DNA of 64,000 bases from Sporosarcina sp. ANT_H38 (GTDB lineage: Bacteria; Bacillota; Bacilli; Bacillales_A; Planococcaceae): contig NZ_VOBC01000001.1 of the NCBI RefSeq assembly GCF_008369195.1, positions 372,001 to 436,000 of the forward strand, in the 5' to 3' direction. The position numbers and the translations under genes are program-made. How positions within the stretch are numbered: the stretch's first letter is position 1; every line of letters begins with the position of its first letter. Positions 44,418 through 53,404 of the stretch are shown in pieces. The notes below the pieces were generated by a model. The model was given only the letters and a program-made list of their open reading frames with translations. It had not been told where the DNA came from and made no database searches.

Positions 44418-47346
44418 ATTCACCACCAGTTTCGTCATCTCCGCCAGTTGGCGGCACCGTACCTCCATTACTTCCGTCCCCATTACCAGGAGGCGGAGTG
44501 GTAGTTGGTGGAGTAGTGACAGGTGGTATGTTTTCAGTAGGCGTTTCGATAACTTCCTCTTCAACAACTTCTTCTTCAGGTTCAGAACTTGCAGGGGTGA
44601 CCGTATTAGAAACATTCGAAAGTCTTCCGGTAATATCGATAGCCTTGACTGAGTATGAGCCGGTACCGACAGAAAAAGTATTCGAAGAATCGTCTCTAAC
44701 TGTACCTATTTTAACATTATTTTCATAAACGTAGTACCCGATCACATCATTGGAAGGTGAATCGCTCCACGTTATTGTCGTTCCATTCAAAACGATATTT
44801 ACAGGTGCAGGAGCGACATCGTCGGCATTAAATATAGCCCCAGACACGATATGAGACGCGAAAGCTGAGTTCATTGGAAACAGTTTTGAAGCGTCGCCTT
44901 TCCATGGCCCGAGCATACGGTCGATGAACAACTGGTTAACACCTGTGCCACCTGATGATACAAATTCGCTAGGTGTCGATGGAAGTGCAAGGTACCTCGT
45001 TCCTTTAACAGATACATAAGAAGAAGAGGTGATGCTGTCATCCGGTTTTGTGGGTAACATCGCTTTTGAATTGAATAAATCTGTTTTCACAAGCCCTGCT
45101 GCCGAACATTCAACAGAAGGAGCAAGACCAGAAATGCCACAGAAAGATTTTTCAACGACACCGTCAGGACGACTGAATTTTGTAGAGGCCCCGATTACAT
45201 CTGGTGCTACTTCGTTCGCGGCATTCATAATACGAGCGAAAAGCATGCTTGTCCGTGTTGAAGGGTGCAATGTTTGCTTTTCCAATCCATAATAGAGACT
45301 TCGAGTACGATCTTTATATCCAAGCCAAACGCCAAGAGAAACGTTGGGATTATAGCCAACGAGCCATGCATCGCCGTATCCTTGTGTTGTTCCTGTTTTG
45401 GCTGCAAGGTCCATGTTGAAATTCATATTTTGCGGAACTTGAGCACCTGTCCCACCAGTTTTTACAACATCACGTAACATATCTGTGATGATATAACTTG
45501 TTTCAGGGCTGAATACATCAACGGGTTCGATTTCATGCTGATAGACGATATTGCCATCAGTATCCTCAATTTTCTCTATCATATAAGCGTCAACAAATTG
45601 TCCGTCATTTGCGAATGTTGAAAATGCATTCGTGTTTTCCTCAACGCTCATCCCGATATCCATTCCGCCATATGATGTGGAAAAGTTGACGTAGTCACCA
45701 GGAACAAGTTTCGAGATGCCCATCTTTTCTAGGAATTCAGCGGGTCGTCTGTCAACAATATCTCGGTATAATCTTGCTGTCGCTAAGTTTAAAGACCTTG
45801 AAAGAGCTTCTCGCGCTGGGATAATTCCAGCTTCCAACGTTTTTGTATAGTTATTCGGAGACCATACGGAACCGTCCCCCTGTTGTACATTAAATTTCAC
45901 ATCGACGACAGGACTTCCAGCTCCGATGACACCGTATTCGATAGCTGGTGCATAAACGAGAAGTGGCTTCATTGCAGATCCGTTCTGTCTATATGCTTGA
46001 GTCGCGTGGTTAAGTGCTTCATGTTCATGTCCGCGTCCACCGATGAAGGATAGAATTTTACCAGTGCTGTTTTCAATCATAATTGAACCAACCTGTACCG
46101 GATCCTCCTCCAACTCAACTTCGCCAGAATCAGAATCTTTCACTTCTCGTGTATATGTGAATCCGTAATGTTCGAAATTATTACCAACTTCACTCATCTT
46201 GTCATATAGATCCTTATTAACGGTAGAGTAAATTCTATACCCATCATTTTTCATTGAACGAGTAGCAAGTATGGAGTACTTTTCCATTAGTTTTTTTTCT
46301 TGTTCTAGACGTTCCACATCGATGCCATCTTTTGCTGCGATGATTTTCGCGAGTATAACGACGGTGCGATTCTGGATTTCTTGTGTCAAATAAGGGTATC
46401 TTTCATTCGCTCGTAGTACAGGATCACGAAAATCTTTCGTAATATCGTAAACGATTGCTTCTTTGTATTGCTGTTCAGTTATGTAACCAGTTTCTTTCAT
46501 TCTGAAAAGAACTGTTTTCATCCGATCGATTCCTGGCTTTAAGAACTCTTCATCTTTCAACCCTCCACCGCTTTTGAAAGGTGTGTAAGCAAAAGGTGCC
46601 TGGGGAATTCCTGCGATGAAGGCGGCCTGTGGTAAATTCAATTTCACCGCTTTTGTAGCGAAAATACCGCCAGCTGCAGTCTCGATACCTGCAATATTCT
46701 GCCCATTTGAATTACGTCCGTATGGAATAATGTTCAAGTAAGCTTCAAGAATTTCATCCTTTGTCATGAAATGCTCGATTCTCATTGCCAGTAGCATTTC
46801 TTTTGCTTTCCGTTCGTATGACACTTCGTTTGTCAAAATTTGATTTTTGACAAGCTGTTGTGTCAATGTTGAACCGCCTGTCTGGCTATCTGAGTTCGTT
46901 ACATCCTGTAATAGTCCACGAAAAATTGCTTTAGGGACAATGCCCTCATGTTGTTCGAAATACTCATCCTCTGTGGCAAGTACCGCATCTATAACATGGG
47001 ATGATACGTTCCCGAGTTTTGTCTCGCGTCGTTCTATATCAGAGTTGACTTTACCGATATAGACGTTGTCCGCAAGGTAAAGTTCGGATGTTTCTTCGTA
47101 AGTGAAGATTGCATCACGCATTTCCTGTTTGGAGCGGAGTGGTTCTTTGGCCACTAATGAAGCGAAATATCCTGCACCGACTGAACCGGCAAAAACAGTA
47201 AGCGTCAATCCCACTATAATGAATAGTAGAAAAAGGTTCCAGGTGACACCTGATGTGATTCGCATCCCTTTTGCCCATTTCGTTTTATTCAACGTTTCAA
47301 GCTTCTCTTCTATTAAATCAATTCGATTCTTTTGATGTTTACTCAC
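44416..47346 (-). CDS. Class A penicillin-binding protein with FN3 domain and Pro/Gly tail
   Basis: 976 residues. One membrane anchor (about 40-62) is followed by a GT51 glycosyltransferase with A-T-E-D-E-Y-F-E-Q-H-E-G and G-G-S-T-L-T-Q-Q-L-V-K-N. The transpeptidase has S-A-M-K (catalytic Ser about 457), S-x-N in S-R-S-L-N and K-T-G-T-T (about 651). A fibronectin type III-like domain (about 845-920) and an acidic then P/T/G-rich tail end the protein. It polymerises and cross-links peptidoglycan. GTG 47344-47346 follows AGGAGGTTGAT. The B. subtilis segment I compare with does not, to my memory, carry a PBP here. Confidence 0.92.
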   Translation of the reverse strand: MSKHQKNRIDLIEEKLETLNKTKWAKGMRITSGVTWNLFLLFIIVGLTLTVFAGSVGAGYFASLVAKEPLRSKQEMRDAIFTYEETSELYLADNVYIGKVNSDIERRETKLGNVSSHVIDAVLATEDEYFEQHEGIVPKAIFRGLLQDVTNSDSQTGGSTLTQQLVKNQILTNEVSYERKAKEMLLAMRIEHFMTKDEILEAYLNIIPYGRNSNGQNIAGIETAAGGIFATKAVKLNLPQAAFIAGIPQAPFAYTPFKSGGGLKDEEFLKPGIDRMKTVLFRMKETGYITEQQYKEAIVYDITKDFRDPVLRANERYPYLTQEIQNRTVVILAKIIAAKDGIDVERLEQEKKLMEKYSILATRSMKNDGYRIYSTVNKDLYDKMSEVGNNFEHYGFTYTREVKDSDSGEVELEEDPVQVGSIMIENSTGKILSFIGGRGHEHEALNHATQAYRQNGSAMKPLLVYAPAIEYGVIGAGSPVVDVKFNVQQGDGSVWSPNNYTKTLEAGIIPAREALSRSLNLATARLYRDIVDRRPAEFLEKMGISKLVPGDYVNFSTSYGGMDIGMSVEENTNAFSTFANDGQFVDAYMIEKIEDTDGNIVYQHEIEPVDVFSPETSYIITDMLRDVVKTGGTGAQVPQNMNFNMDLAAKTGTTQGYGDAWLVGYNPNVSLGVWLGYKDRTRSLYYGLEKQTLHPSTRTSMLFARIMNAANEVAPDVIGASTKFSRPDGVVEKSFCGISGLAPSVECSAAGLVKTDLFNSKAMLPTKPDDSITSSSYVSVKGTRYLALPSTPSEFVSSGGTGVNQLFIDRMLGPWKGDASKLFPMNSAFASHIVSGAIFNADDVAPAPVNIVLNGTTITWSDSPSNDVIGYYVYENNVKIGTVRDDSSNTFSVGTGSYSVKAIDITGRLSNVSNTVTPASSEPEEEVVEEEVIETPTENIPPVTTPPTTTPPPGNGDGSNGGTVPPTGGDDETGGE

Positions 47347-47410
47347 TAAAATCAACCTCCTGAAATCTTATCTATTATATCACATTTCCATAACTGCCAA
47401 TCAATAATGT

Positions 47411-47438
47411 TTGACAACTTTGGAATATCAGTTAGAAT
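47411..47438 (+). promoter_or_regulatory. Sigma-A promoter of the tyrS leader
   Basis: TTGACA (47411-47416), a 16-base spacer and TAGAAT (47433-47438), directly upstream of the T-box. Confidence 0.65.
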
Positions 47439-47454
47439 TATTGATACATATACT

Positions 47455-47685
47455 TTCACATGTTGAATGAGTCGAAGTAGTGGTTGTGGAACCGTTTAGA
47501 GAGGCAGCGGCTGGTGAAAGCTGTTCGGTAAACTAATCATGAATTACAGCTCTGGAGTGTGACGCGTGCGCAGTGTTATTGCGTTTTGAGTGGAGAATTT
47601 TTTCTCAAGCCGGGTGGTACCGCGTTAATACGATAATTAGCGTCCTTGCATGATTTATTAAAATCGTGTAAGGGCTTTTTTGTTG
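47455..47685 (+). ncRNA. T-box riboswitch, tyrosine (tyrS)
   Basis: The T-box sequence GGGTGGTACCGCG is at 47612-47624. The likely specifier is TAC at 47545-47547 in CATGAATTACAGC, a tyrosine codon agreeing with the downstream gene. A terminator stem CCTTGCATGATTT / AAATCGTGTAAGG ends in T6 at about 47676-47681. Uncharged tRNA-Tyr would favour the antiterminator. A short degraded TGTCTAGCTTTAGGTACTAG repeat start lies at 47684-47703. Confidence 0.93.
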
Positions 47686-47743
47686 TCTAGCTTTAGGTAC
47701 TAGGTGCAACGACGCCCAATGGACGCGGTGCGTTATTACTTGA

Positions 47744-49027
<1,284 letters not shown>

Positions 49028-49215
49028 CTATAAAAGAATAAATGGTCAGCTAACAATTGACATTCTACTAAGGGACGATTGCACCGAGAGATTAAAAAAA
49101 GTTTAGGATTATTGTTATGGATTTTCACGGCAAGTCATAAAACTATGATGGCAACGTTGAGAACTGTCACAGCAAAAGTAACAACTCTCTTCAAGAAGTT
49201 TCGAAATAACAATGC

Positions 49216-49257
49216 AAAAGGCTGTTTTCCCGATCAAGAAGGGGAAAACAGCCTTTT
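49216..49257. terminator. Bidirectional terminator between tyrS and the BtuF-like gene
   Basis: AAAAGGCTGTTTTCCC / GGGGAAAACAGCCTTTT stem with a 9-base loop. The 49028-49215 spacer contains no convincing gene. Confidence 0.9.
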
Positions 49258-49261
49258 CGTT

Positions 49262-50074
49262 CTACGCGTTTCTAACCCACTCAGGTAACTCCAAATTTGC
49301 ATATACTTCCGGGTGTATCATTTTTGCTAATTTTAAAGCGCCTTCAAGGAGTCGTGGGGAAGGGCGGCAATACAGTTCTTCTTCCATTACTGAAAAGCGG
49401 TCATTTTTCACTGCAGCTAACTCTTTCCAACCGGGCCGTTTCAGAACGACATCTTTTTTCACTTTATTGATTCGGACGCCAACCCATGCAAGAAGGATAT
49501 AATCAGGTTCTCTTTTTAGCACATCCTCCCAGTCAGTTTGGACACTGGCAAGTTCGACGTCGCGGAATTCATTCAAACCGCCGGAAATAGTGCTTATTTC
49601 AGTCAGCCAATTAATCTTACCGGGTGTAAATACGGGTTTTGGCCACCATTCCCAGTATAAAGAAGGAGTAACTTCGACTGTTTGAGCACGTTTTTTCATG
49701 TCTTTAATAAATAACAGATATTCCTCTTTAATTTGAAGTGCGTGCTCTTCAATTCCGCATGCTTTTCCGACTGTTAACAAATCTTCTGCGATATCATCCA
49801 GGCTTTGCGGATCTAACACTAAGTGTGGAATCTTTCGCTTCTCGAGTTCTGCGATATTGTTTTCCATTCCAGGAACACTGAGTGAGGCAAGCACTAAGTC
49901 CGGCTTATATAATTCTAATTTATCCATATCAATCGACAAATCGGGACCGAGACGGGGGAGGCTATTAATGCTTTCTGGCCAATCAGAAAAATCATCAACT
50001 GCAACGAGTTGATCGATAAGCCCGAGATAGGCCAGTAATTCAGTGTTACTTGGACAAATCGAAACAAGTTTCAT
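49262..50074 (-). CDS. Cobalamin-binding / periplasmic-binding-fold protein (BtuF-like)
   Basis: 270 residues of the PF01497 substrate-binding fold. It begins M-K-L-V-S-I-C-P-S-N-T-E-L-L and has L-P-R-L-G-P-D-L-S-I and K-P-D-L-V-L-A. It lacks a signal peptide and lipobox, so it should stay in the cytoplasm, unlike true ABC importer binding proteins. It is a single gene without a permease or ATPase nearby. Cobalamin or another cofactor is a possible ligand, inferred from the family only. Confidence 0.78.
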   Translation of the reverse strand: MKLVSICPSNTELLAYLGLIDQLVAVDDFSDWPESINSLPRLGPDLSIDMDKLELYKPDLVLASLSVPGMENNIAELEKRKIPHLVLDPQSLDDIAEDLLTVGKACGIEEHALQIKEEYLLFIKDMKKRAQTVEVTPSLYWEWWPKPVFTPGKINWLTEISTISGGLNEFRDVELASVQTDWEDVLKREPDYILLAWVGVRINKVKKDVVLKRPGWKELAAVKNDRFSVMEEELYCRPSPRLLEGALKLAKMIHPEVYANLELPEWVRNA

Positions 50075-50116
50075 ATTAACACCTCATAATTCGTAGTATG
50101 TACAGTATATCACGAA

Positions 50117-50146
50117 AAAAAAGAGCCCTGTGAAGGGCTCTTTTCC
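50117..50146 (-). terminator. Terminator, probably the original rpsD terminator
   Basis: AAAAGAGCCC / GGGCTCTTTT with a TGTGAA loop. On the minus strand it ends in T8. It stands 11 bases beyond the duplicated rpsD end at 50157, as expected for the former rpsD terminator. Confidence 0.8.
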
Positions 50147-50156
50147 AAAGATGCTA

Positions 50157-50184
50157 TTAACGTGAGTAATATGCAACAGTAAGT
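50157..50184 (-). other. Attachment-site copy: displaced 3' end of rpsD
   Basis: TTAACGTGAGTA at 50157-50168 is identical to 52456-52467, and 23 of the first 28 positions agree. Read on the minus strand it encodes L-L-T-V-A-Y-Y-S-R-stop, against [13 protein letters not shown] for rpsD. A terminator follows. This is the pattern left when a phage integrates at a gene end and supplies a replacement end. Confidence 0.8.
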
Positions 50185-50251
50185 AAAACCCCGATGGCAG
50201 TTGGATTCGAGGAGGCTAAATGCGAAAGCTCCCCCAATACCTCCCCCAAAT

Positions 50252-50510
50252 CTACAAATTCATTGCATAACTGAAAGCCTCAACGGACTCTATTTCTAAC
50301 TCTCTAAACGAGTGACCGTAAACATCCAGTATCATCGCCGGAGTATTTCCCAACCGATCATCAATAGTTTTTAACGATTTTTTTTGCCCGATAAGAATTG
50401 TCGCGTGGGTATGTCGTAATCCGTGCGGTGTGATTCTTTTGGTTTTCGTTTTCTTTTCGATTCTATCAAAACAGGCAGATAACGTATTATCTCCGATGAA
50501 GGTACCGCCA
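50252..50510 (-). pseudogene. Truncated tyrosine-recombinase integrase
   Basis: Only the catalytic C-terminal region remains: R-I-T-P-H-G-L-R-H-T-H-A-T (R-H-x-x-H box), I-D-D-R-L-G-N and V-Y-G-H-S, with the nucleophile position equivalent to V-Y-G-H. Integrase-like sequence continues upstream to about F-I-G-D-N-T-L-S-A-C-F-D-R-I. Beyond this the frame runs antisense to another ORF. The N-terminal and core-binding domains are missing. It ends about 70 bases from the attachment-site copy, as phage integrases usually do. Confidence 0.85.
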
Positions 50511-50726
50511 CCAAAGGAGAATGAGGAATTGAAATTTTTAAACCCAACAATAAAAGCAGAGACTGAAGCGTCATTACTGAGTAAAGCGCATCGCCAAATC
50601 ATCGTAACTGCAGCTATTGAAACTGGGGCTCATGCATCATGGGCAGAGAAGTTAGCAAATAACACACTCACAGATACGGATGTATTGGGGTTAGCGGTTC
50701 AGTATACGGTTTCGGTAAATAAGTAA
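50496..50726 (+). CDS. Phage-remnant ORF of unknown function, probably truncated
   Basis: The frame gives K-V-P-P-P-K-E-N-E-E-L-K-F-L-N-P-T-I-K-A, then an alanine-rich helical part ending T-V-S-V-N-K. ATG 50496 has no good ribosome-binding site and the frame is open upstream to 50430, overlapping the integrase fragment. It looks like the C-terminal part of a phage protein fused to integrase debris by deletion. Product not recognised. A GC-poor hairpin with T6 around 50735-50780 may end it. Confidence 0.45.
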   Translation: MKVPPPKENEELKFLNPTIKAETEASLLSKAHRQIIVTAAIETGAHASWAEKLANNTLTDTDVLGLAVQYTVSVNK

Positions 50727-50941
50727 CTCAAAGAAAAGCGGAACCTCCACAGATTTGATTGTGGTAGGCCGCTTTTTTTATTTGCCAAGACACAGTCATC
50801 TATTCTTGGTTTACATACATAATTCACTTATCCTTACCAAAGTAAACGTGAAAAGATTATTTGGTAATATTTAATGATTTCTGCTATACAGTTGCAATAA
50901 GAACAATAGTTCTATATGCTGAAAAGAAAAGAGGAACGAGT

Positions 50942-51163
50942 GTGCGTAATCAGATAGTTAAGTCCGCAGAGTACAATCAAGTCCTGGATATGATGTACTT
51001 AGCAAAGGACGGTCAAATCAGCAAGCGGAGAATCAATGTATTACAGATTGGCGAGGCATCATTTCGCGCATACTGTTTTCTACGTAAATCCAAGCGGACT
51101 TTTACTATTATTAATGTGCTGGCACTCGTTCCCATCGTACTTAAAGAAAGCAGGGTAATCTAA
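50942..51163 (+). CDS. Small phage-associated protein, 73 residues
   Basis: Starts at GTG 50942 behind AAGAGGAACG. It reads V-R-N-Q-I-V-K-S-A-E-Y-N-Q-V-L-D and contains K-D-G-Q-I-S-K-R-R-I-N-V-L, then F-R-A-Y-C-F-L-R-K-S-K-R-T-F. From memory this family of small basic proteins occurs in Bacillus prophages in the operon of yolD and the Y-family polymerase gene uvrX. Function unknown; it could be WYL-like. The stop overlaps the next start (TAATG). Confidence 0.65.
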   Translation: MRNQIVKSAEYNQVLDMMYLAKDGQISKRRINVLQIGEASFRAYCFLRKSKRTFTIINVLALVPIVLKESRVI

Positions 51164-51549
51164 TGCCGTTAATCCCAGGAGAAGCATTACCGTATTTCGA
51201 GAACATGATTTATTTACCGATGATCACTCAGATTTTGGAAAGAGATAGGGGGACGATTGAGATAAGTTCGTTAAAACTTAAAGGGCCATATATCAATATT
51301 GTTGAAAGAGCACTAAAGACTGTTCGGGCTGATTTAAAAGAAACAAATACTTATGCAAGAAGTAAAAACATGAAGTTAATTAAAAAGGGAAAAGACGGTT
51401 CATTTACCGATTACACTTTTATTCACGGGGGCTACGTAGATCATCGGCGGTACCTGAACGTAAGACTACGTAATCGGACAGAAGAATTGATAAATGAGTA
51501 CTTTGTAACGACAGGAAATCAAAACATTAAAGGAGCTACTACAACGTGA
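51163..51549 (+). CDS. Phage-associated protein of the YolD/UvrX operon type
   Basis: 128 residues beginning M-P-L-I-P-G-E-A-L-P-Y-F-E-N-M-I-Y-L-P-M-I and containing L-K-L-K-G-P-Y-I-N-I-V-E, Y-T-F-I-H-G-G-Y and N-V-R-L-R-N-R-T-E-E-L. I recall similar proteins in Bacillus mobile elements beside yolD-like genes, but no function is known. GTAATCTA and GCAGGG precede the start. Translation is likely coupled to the preceding gene. Confidence 0.65.
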   Translation: MPLIPGEALPYFENMIYLPMITQILERDRGTIEISSLKLKGPYINIVERALKTVRADLKETNTYARSKNMKLIKKGKDGSFTDYTFIHGGYVDHRRYLNVRLRNRTEELINEYFVTTGNQNIKGATTT

Positions 51550-51713
51550 TTGATCAGAGCGCTGAAAAGTTGGCCATATCGCTGATGTTCCGGGAACACC
51601 TAGTGGAATTAAGAGACTGGTACAGAAAGGATGATGAAAATGACAGCAATCCCAAAACCACCGAAATCAAAGGTTGTGGTAGGACCGAAACTAACAGAAA
51701 CCGACTTTCTTGA
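51546..51713 (+). CDS. Small phage ORF, 55 residues
   Basis: GTG 51546 lies eight bases after AAAGGAG. The product starts V-I-D-Q-S-A-E-K-L-A-I-S-L-M-F-R-E-H and continues L-V-E-L-R-D-W-Y. It overlaps the previous gene by four bases and the next by about 70 in another frame. It is too short for ordinary ORF lists, but the ribosome-binding site and overlap pattern support it. Function unknown. Confidence 0.5.
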   Translation: MIDQSAEKLAISLMFREHLVELRDWYRKDDENDSNPKTTEIKGCGRTETNRNRLS

Positions 51714-51903
51714 AATCAGCGAGAGAATAGGGGAATCAAAGGAATTCAATATAGAGGTAGAAGTTACGATATATGCTCAAAAGCGTTATGAGTCAGTTAC
51801 AGGGATCGTTATAGAAATCGATGGTCAACAAGGTAAATTGACGCTGCAAATGGGCTACGAAAGCATAAAAATCAACATGAATAATATCGTGAGTGTGAAA
51901 TGA
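51640..51903 (+). CDS. YolD-like protein
   Basis: 87 residues of the YolD-like family: E-T-D-F-L-E-I-S-E-R-I, then V-E-V-T-I-Y-A, G-I-V-I-E-I-D-G-Q-Q-G and a closing I-N-M-N-N-I-V-S-V. The family is a small beta-barrel found with Y-family DNA polymerases in Bacillus prophages. ATG 51640 is spaced correctly from AAAGG at 51626-51630; earlier ATGs at 51631 and 51634 are too close. Confidence 0.7.
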   Translation: MTAIPKPPKSKVVVGPKLTETDFLEISERIGESKEFNIEVEVTIYAQKRYESVTGIVIEIDGQQGKLTLQMGYESIKINMNNIVSVK

Positions 51904-51904
51904 G

Positions 51905-52244
51905 ATGTTAGAAAATATTCGTGATAGAGGTACGAGAAAATGGGCTGCTATGATGCTGCCAGAAAATCTTGTCGATTTGGATAAATAGGATGGATAAGGA
52001 TCATTACGAAAAACGACCAGAGCTCAGTGAGTAGGACTTGCAATCGACTCAGTATGAACTGGAAGTGTCATATAAACTAAAGTGCCAGACTATTATCGAA
52101 GCATGGAATAATGGAAAGAAAATGACTCGTGGTGGAATAATAGAAGTGTATGATTTGCGGTCCGAGAGTATTGTGCTCGATAACCCATTTGGAACTGAGA
52201 GGATTCCGGTGTCGGAAATTATAGGTGTGCAGTGTGCGGAATGA
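51905..52244 (+). pseudogene. Second YolD-like gene, broken by frameshift and stop
   Basis: ATG 51905 begins M-L-E-N-I-R-D-R-G-T-R-K-W-A-A-M-M-L-P-E, the canonical YolD N-terminus, and is stopped by TAG at 51986. The sequence continues one frame over at 51990 (M-D-K-D-H-Y-E-K-R-P-E-L-S-E), meets TAG at 52032, and resumes Y-E-L-E-V-S-Y-K-L-K-C-Q-T ... F-G-T-E-R-I-P-V-S-E-I-I-G-V-Q to TGA at 52242. Two lesions inactivate an otherwise complete ~110-codon gene. Confidence 0.85.
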
Positions 52245-52257
52245 TTATAATAGAATG

Positions 52258-52294
52258 AACAGCCACCAACTCGATTGAGAAGGTGGCTGTTTTA
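52258..52294 (+). terminator. Terminator of the remnant operon
   Basis: AACAGCCACC / GGTGGCTGTT stem with T-rich end, after the broken yolD. The following 52295-52382 shows nothing. Confidence 0.8.
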
Positions 52295-52382
52295 TGTTAT
52301 GAGTCGTGCGCCTGCCAGCGTTTTGGAAGGCTCATCCAAGCGTCCCCTAATTCAAAGGAAACCGATTCATAGGAATTAATAG

Positions 52383-52430
52383 AAAAAAACCCCGGAAACG
52401 TTGATTTTACTCAACTTCCGGGGTTTTAGA
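52383..52430 (-). terminator. Present rpsD terminator (brought by the element)
   Basis: Minus-strand stem CCCCGGAA / TTCCGGGG with an inner GTTGA / TCAAC pair and T7. It serves rpsD, whose stop is at 52456. Confidence 0.88.
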
Positions 52431-52455
52431 TACTGCTGATTGCATCACGTATTAA

Positions 52456-53058
52456 TTAACGTGAGTAGAATTCAACGATAAGTGATTCGTTAATTTCTGC
52501 TGCAAGTTCGCTGCGCTCAGGCATACGTACGAATTGACCGACTTTAGTGTCTTTGTTGAATGTAACGTATTCAGGAACATAGCTGTTCACTTCAAGCGAT
52601 TCATTAACAACATCAAGGTTTTGAGATTTCTCACGAAGAGAAATTTCTTGACCAGGTTTAACGCTGAAAGAAGGGATGTCAACGCGTTTACCATCAACCA
52701 TGATATGGCCGTGGTTTACAAGTTGGCGTGATGCACGACGTGTGCGTGCAAGACCCATGCGGTATACAACGTTATCAAGACGAGTCTCAAGAAGAATCAT
52801 GAAGTTAACACCGTGTTTACCAGGCATTTTACCAGCTTTGTTGAACATTGTTTTGAATTGACGTTCGTTTACGCCAAACATAAAACGAAGTTTTTGTTTC
52901 TCTTGTAATTGCTTTCCGTATTCAGAAAGTTTTATGCGTTGGTTAGGACCGTGTTGTCCCGGACCGTAAGGGCGTTTTTCGATTTCTTTTCCAGTGCCTG
53001 TAAGTGAAATCCCAAGACGACGGGAAAGTTTCCAAGATGGACCTGTATAACGAGCCAT
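52456..53058 (-). CDS. rpsD: 30S ribosomal protein S4
   Basis: 200 residues: [10 protein letters not shown] start, the S4 RNA-binding domain from about residue 90 ([13 protein letters not shown], then G-H-I-M-V-D-G-K-R) and the V-E-F-Y-S-R end. It is a primary 16S rRNA-binding protein that nucleates 30S assembly. GAGGAGGAG lies before ATG 53058. Its last codons form the attachment site of the neighbouring element, so the present 3' end is probably element-derived. Confidence 0.97.
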   Translation of the reverse strand: MARYTGPSWKLSRRLGISLTGTGKEIEKRPYGPGQHGPNQRIKLSEYGKQLQEKQKLRFMFGVNERQFKTMFNKAGKMPGKHGVNFMILLETRLDNVVYRMGLARTRRASRQLVNHGHIMVDGKRVDIPSFSVKPGQEISLREKSQNLDVVNESLEVNSYVPEYVTFNKDTKVGQFVRMPERSELAAEINESLIVEFYSR

Positions 53059-53240
53059 GAAAGACTCCTCCTCTATTGTTGGTTTTATTTTGTTGTAAAA
53101 TAAGAACCAGATGTGTTCAATCCAAATGCCATTCTATCATCTTGCATCCTCGCCTCCGCAGCCAGGAAGTTACTCGATGCACCTTAAAAAGGAATAGACT
53201 GGACAATCTGAAACACACAACTGCTGCAACTATTTTACAC
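53059..53240 (-). promoter_or_regulatory. Long rpsD leader, candidate S4 autoregulatory site
   Basis: About 180 transcribed bases separate the promoter from rpsD. B. subtilis rpsD has a leader to which S4 binds to repress its own synthesis. Several short complementary stretches are visible (for example around GGAGGCGAGGATG), but I could not verify the published fold by eye. Confidence 0.5.
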
Positions 53241-53247
53241 AAGTTTT

Positions 53248-53276
53248 ATCATAACAATTATAGAGGTAAGAGTCAA
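53248..53276 (-). promoter_or_regulatory. Sigma-A promoter of rpsD
   Basis: On the minus strand TTGACT (53276-53271), a 17-base spacer and TATGAT (53253-53248), a near-consensus strong promoter. Confidence 0.8.
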
Positions 53277-53404
53277 GCGCTATCCTTTAAAAACGAAATA
53301 AGTCAAATGATCTATATAAAGTATTGGCGTATATAGTTCAAATGTATTACAATTAAGTGAGATTAATTAGAACCTTCATATAAATTAAGGATAGGGGTGA
53401 TTAT

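Noticed and set aside
44416..47346. PBP read as sporulation-specific PbpG/PbpF
   Set aside because: Domain order fits class A PBPs in general. No sporulation promoter was identified, so a specific symbol is not justified.
49079..49288. 69-codon lysine-rich frame downstream of tyrS (TTG start)
   Set aside because: It reads through the bidirectional terminator into the antisense of the BtuF-like gene; AAGGGA is only three bases before the TTG. Low but not zero chance of a shorter real peptide.
53076..53336. 86-codon plus-strand frame opposite the rpsD leader
   Set aside because: Lies antisense to the rpsD promoter and leader, with no ribosome-binding site and atypical composition.
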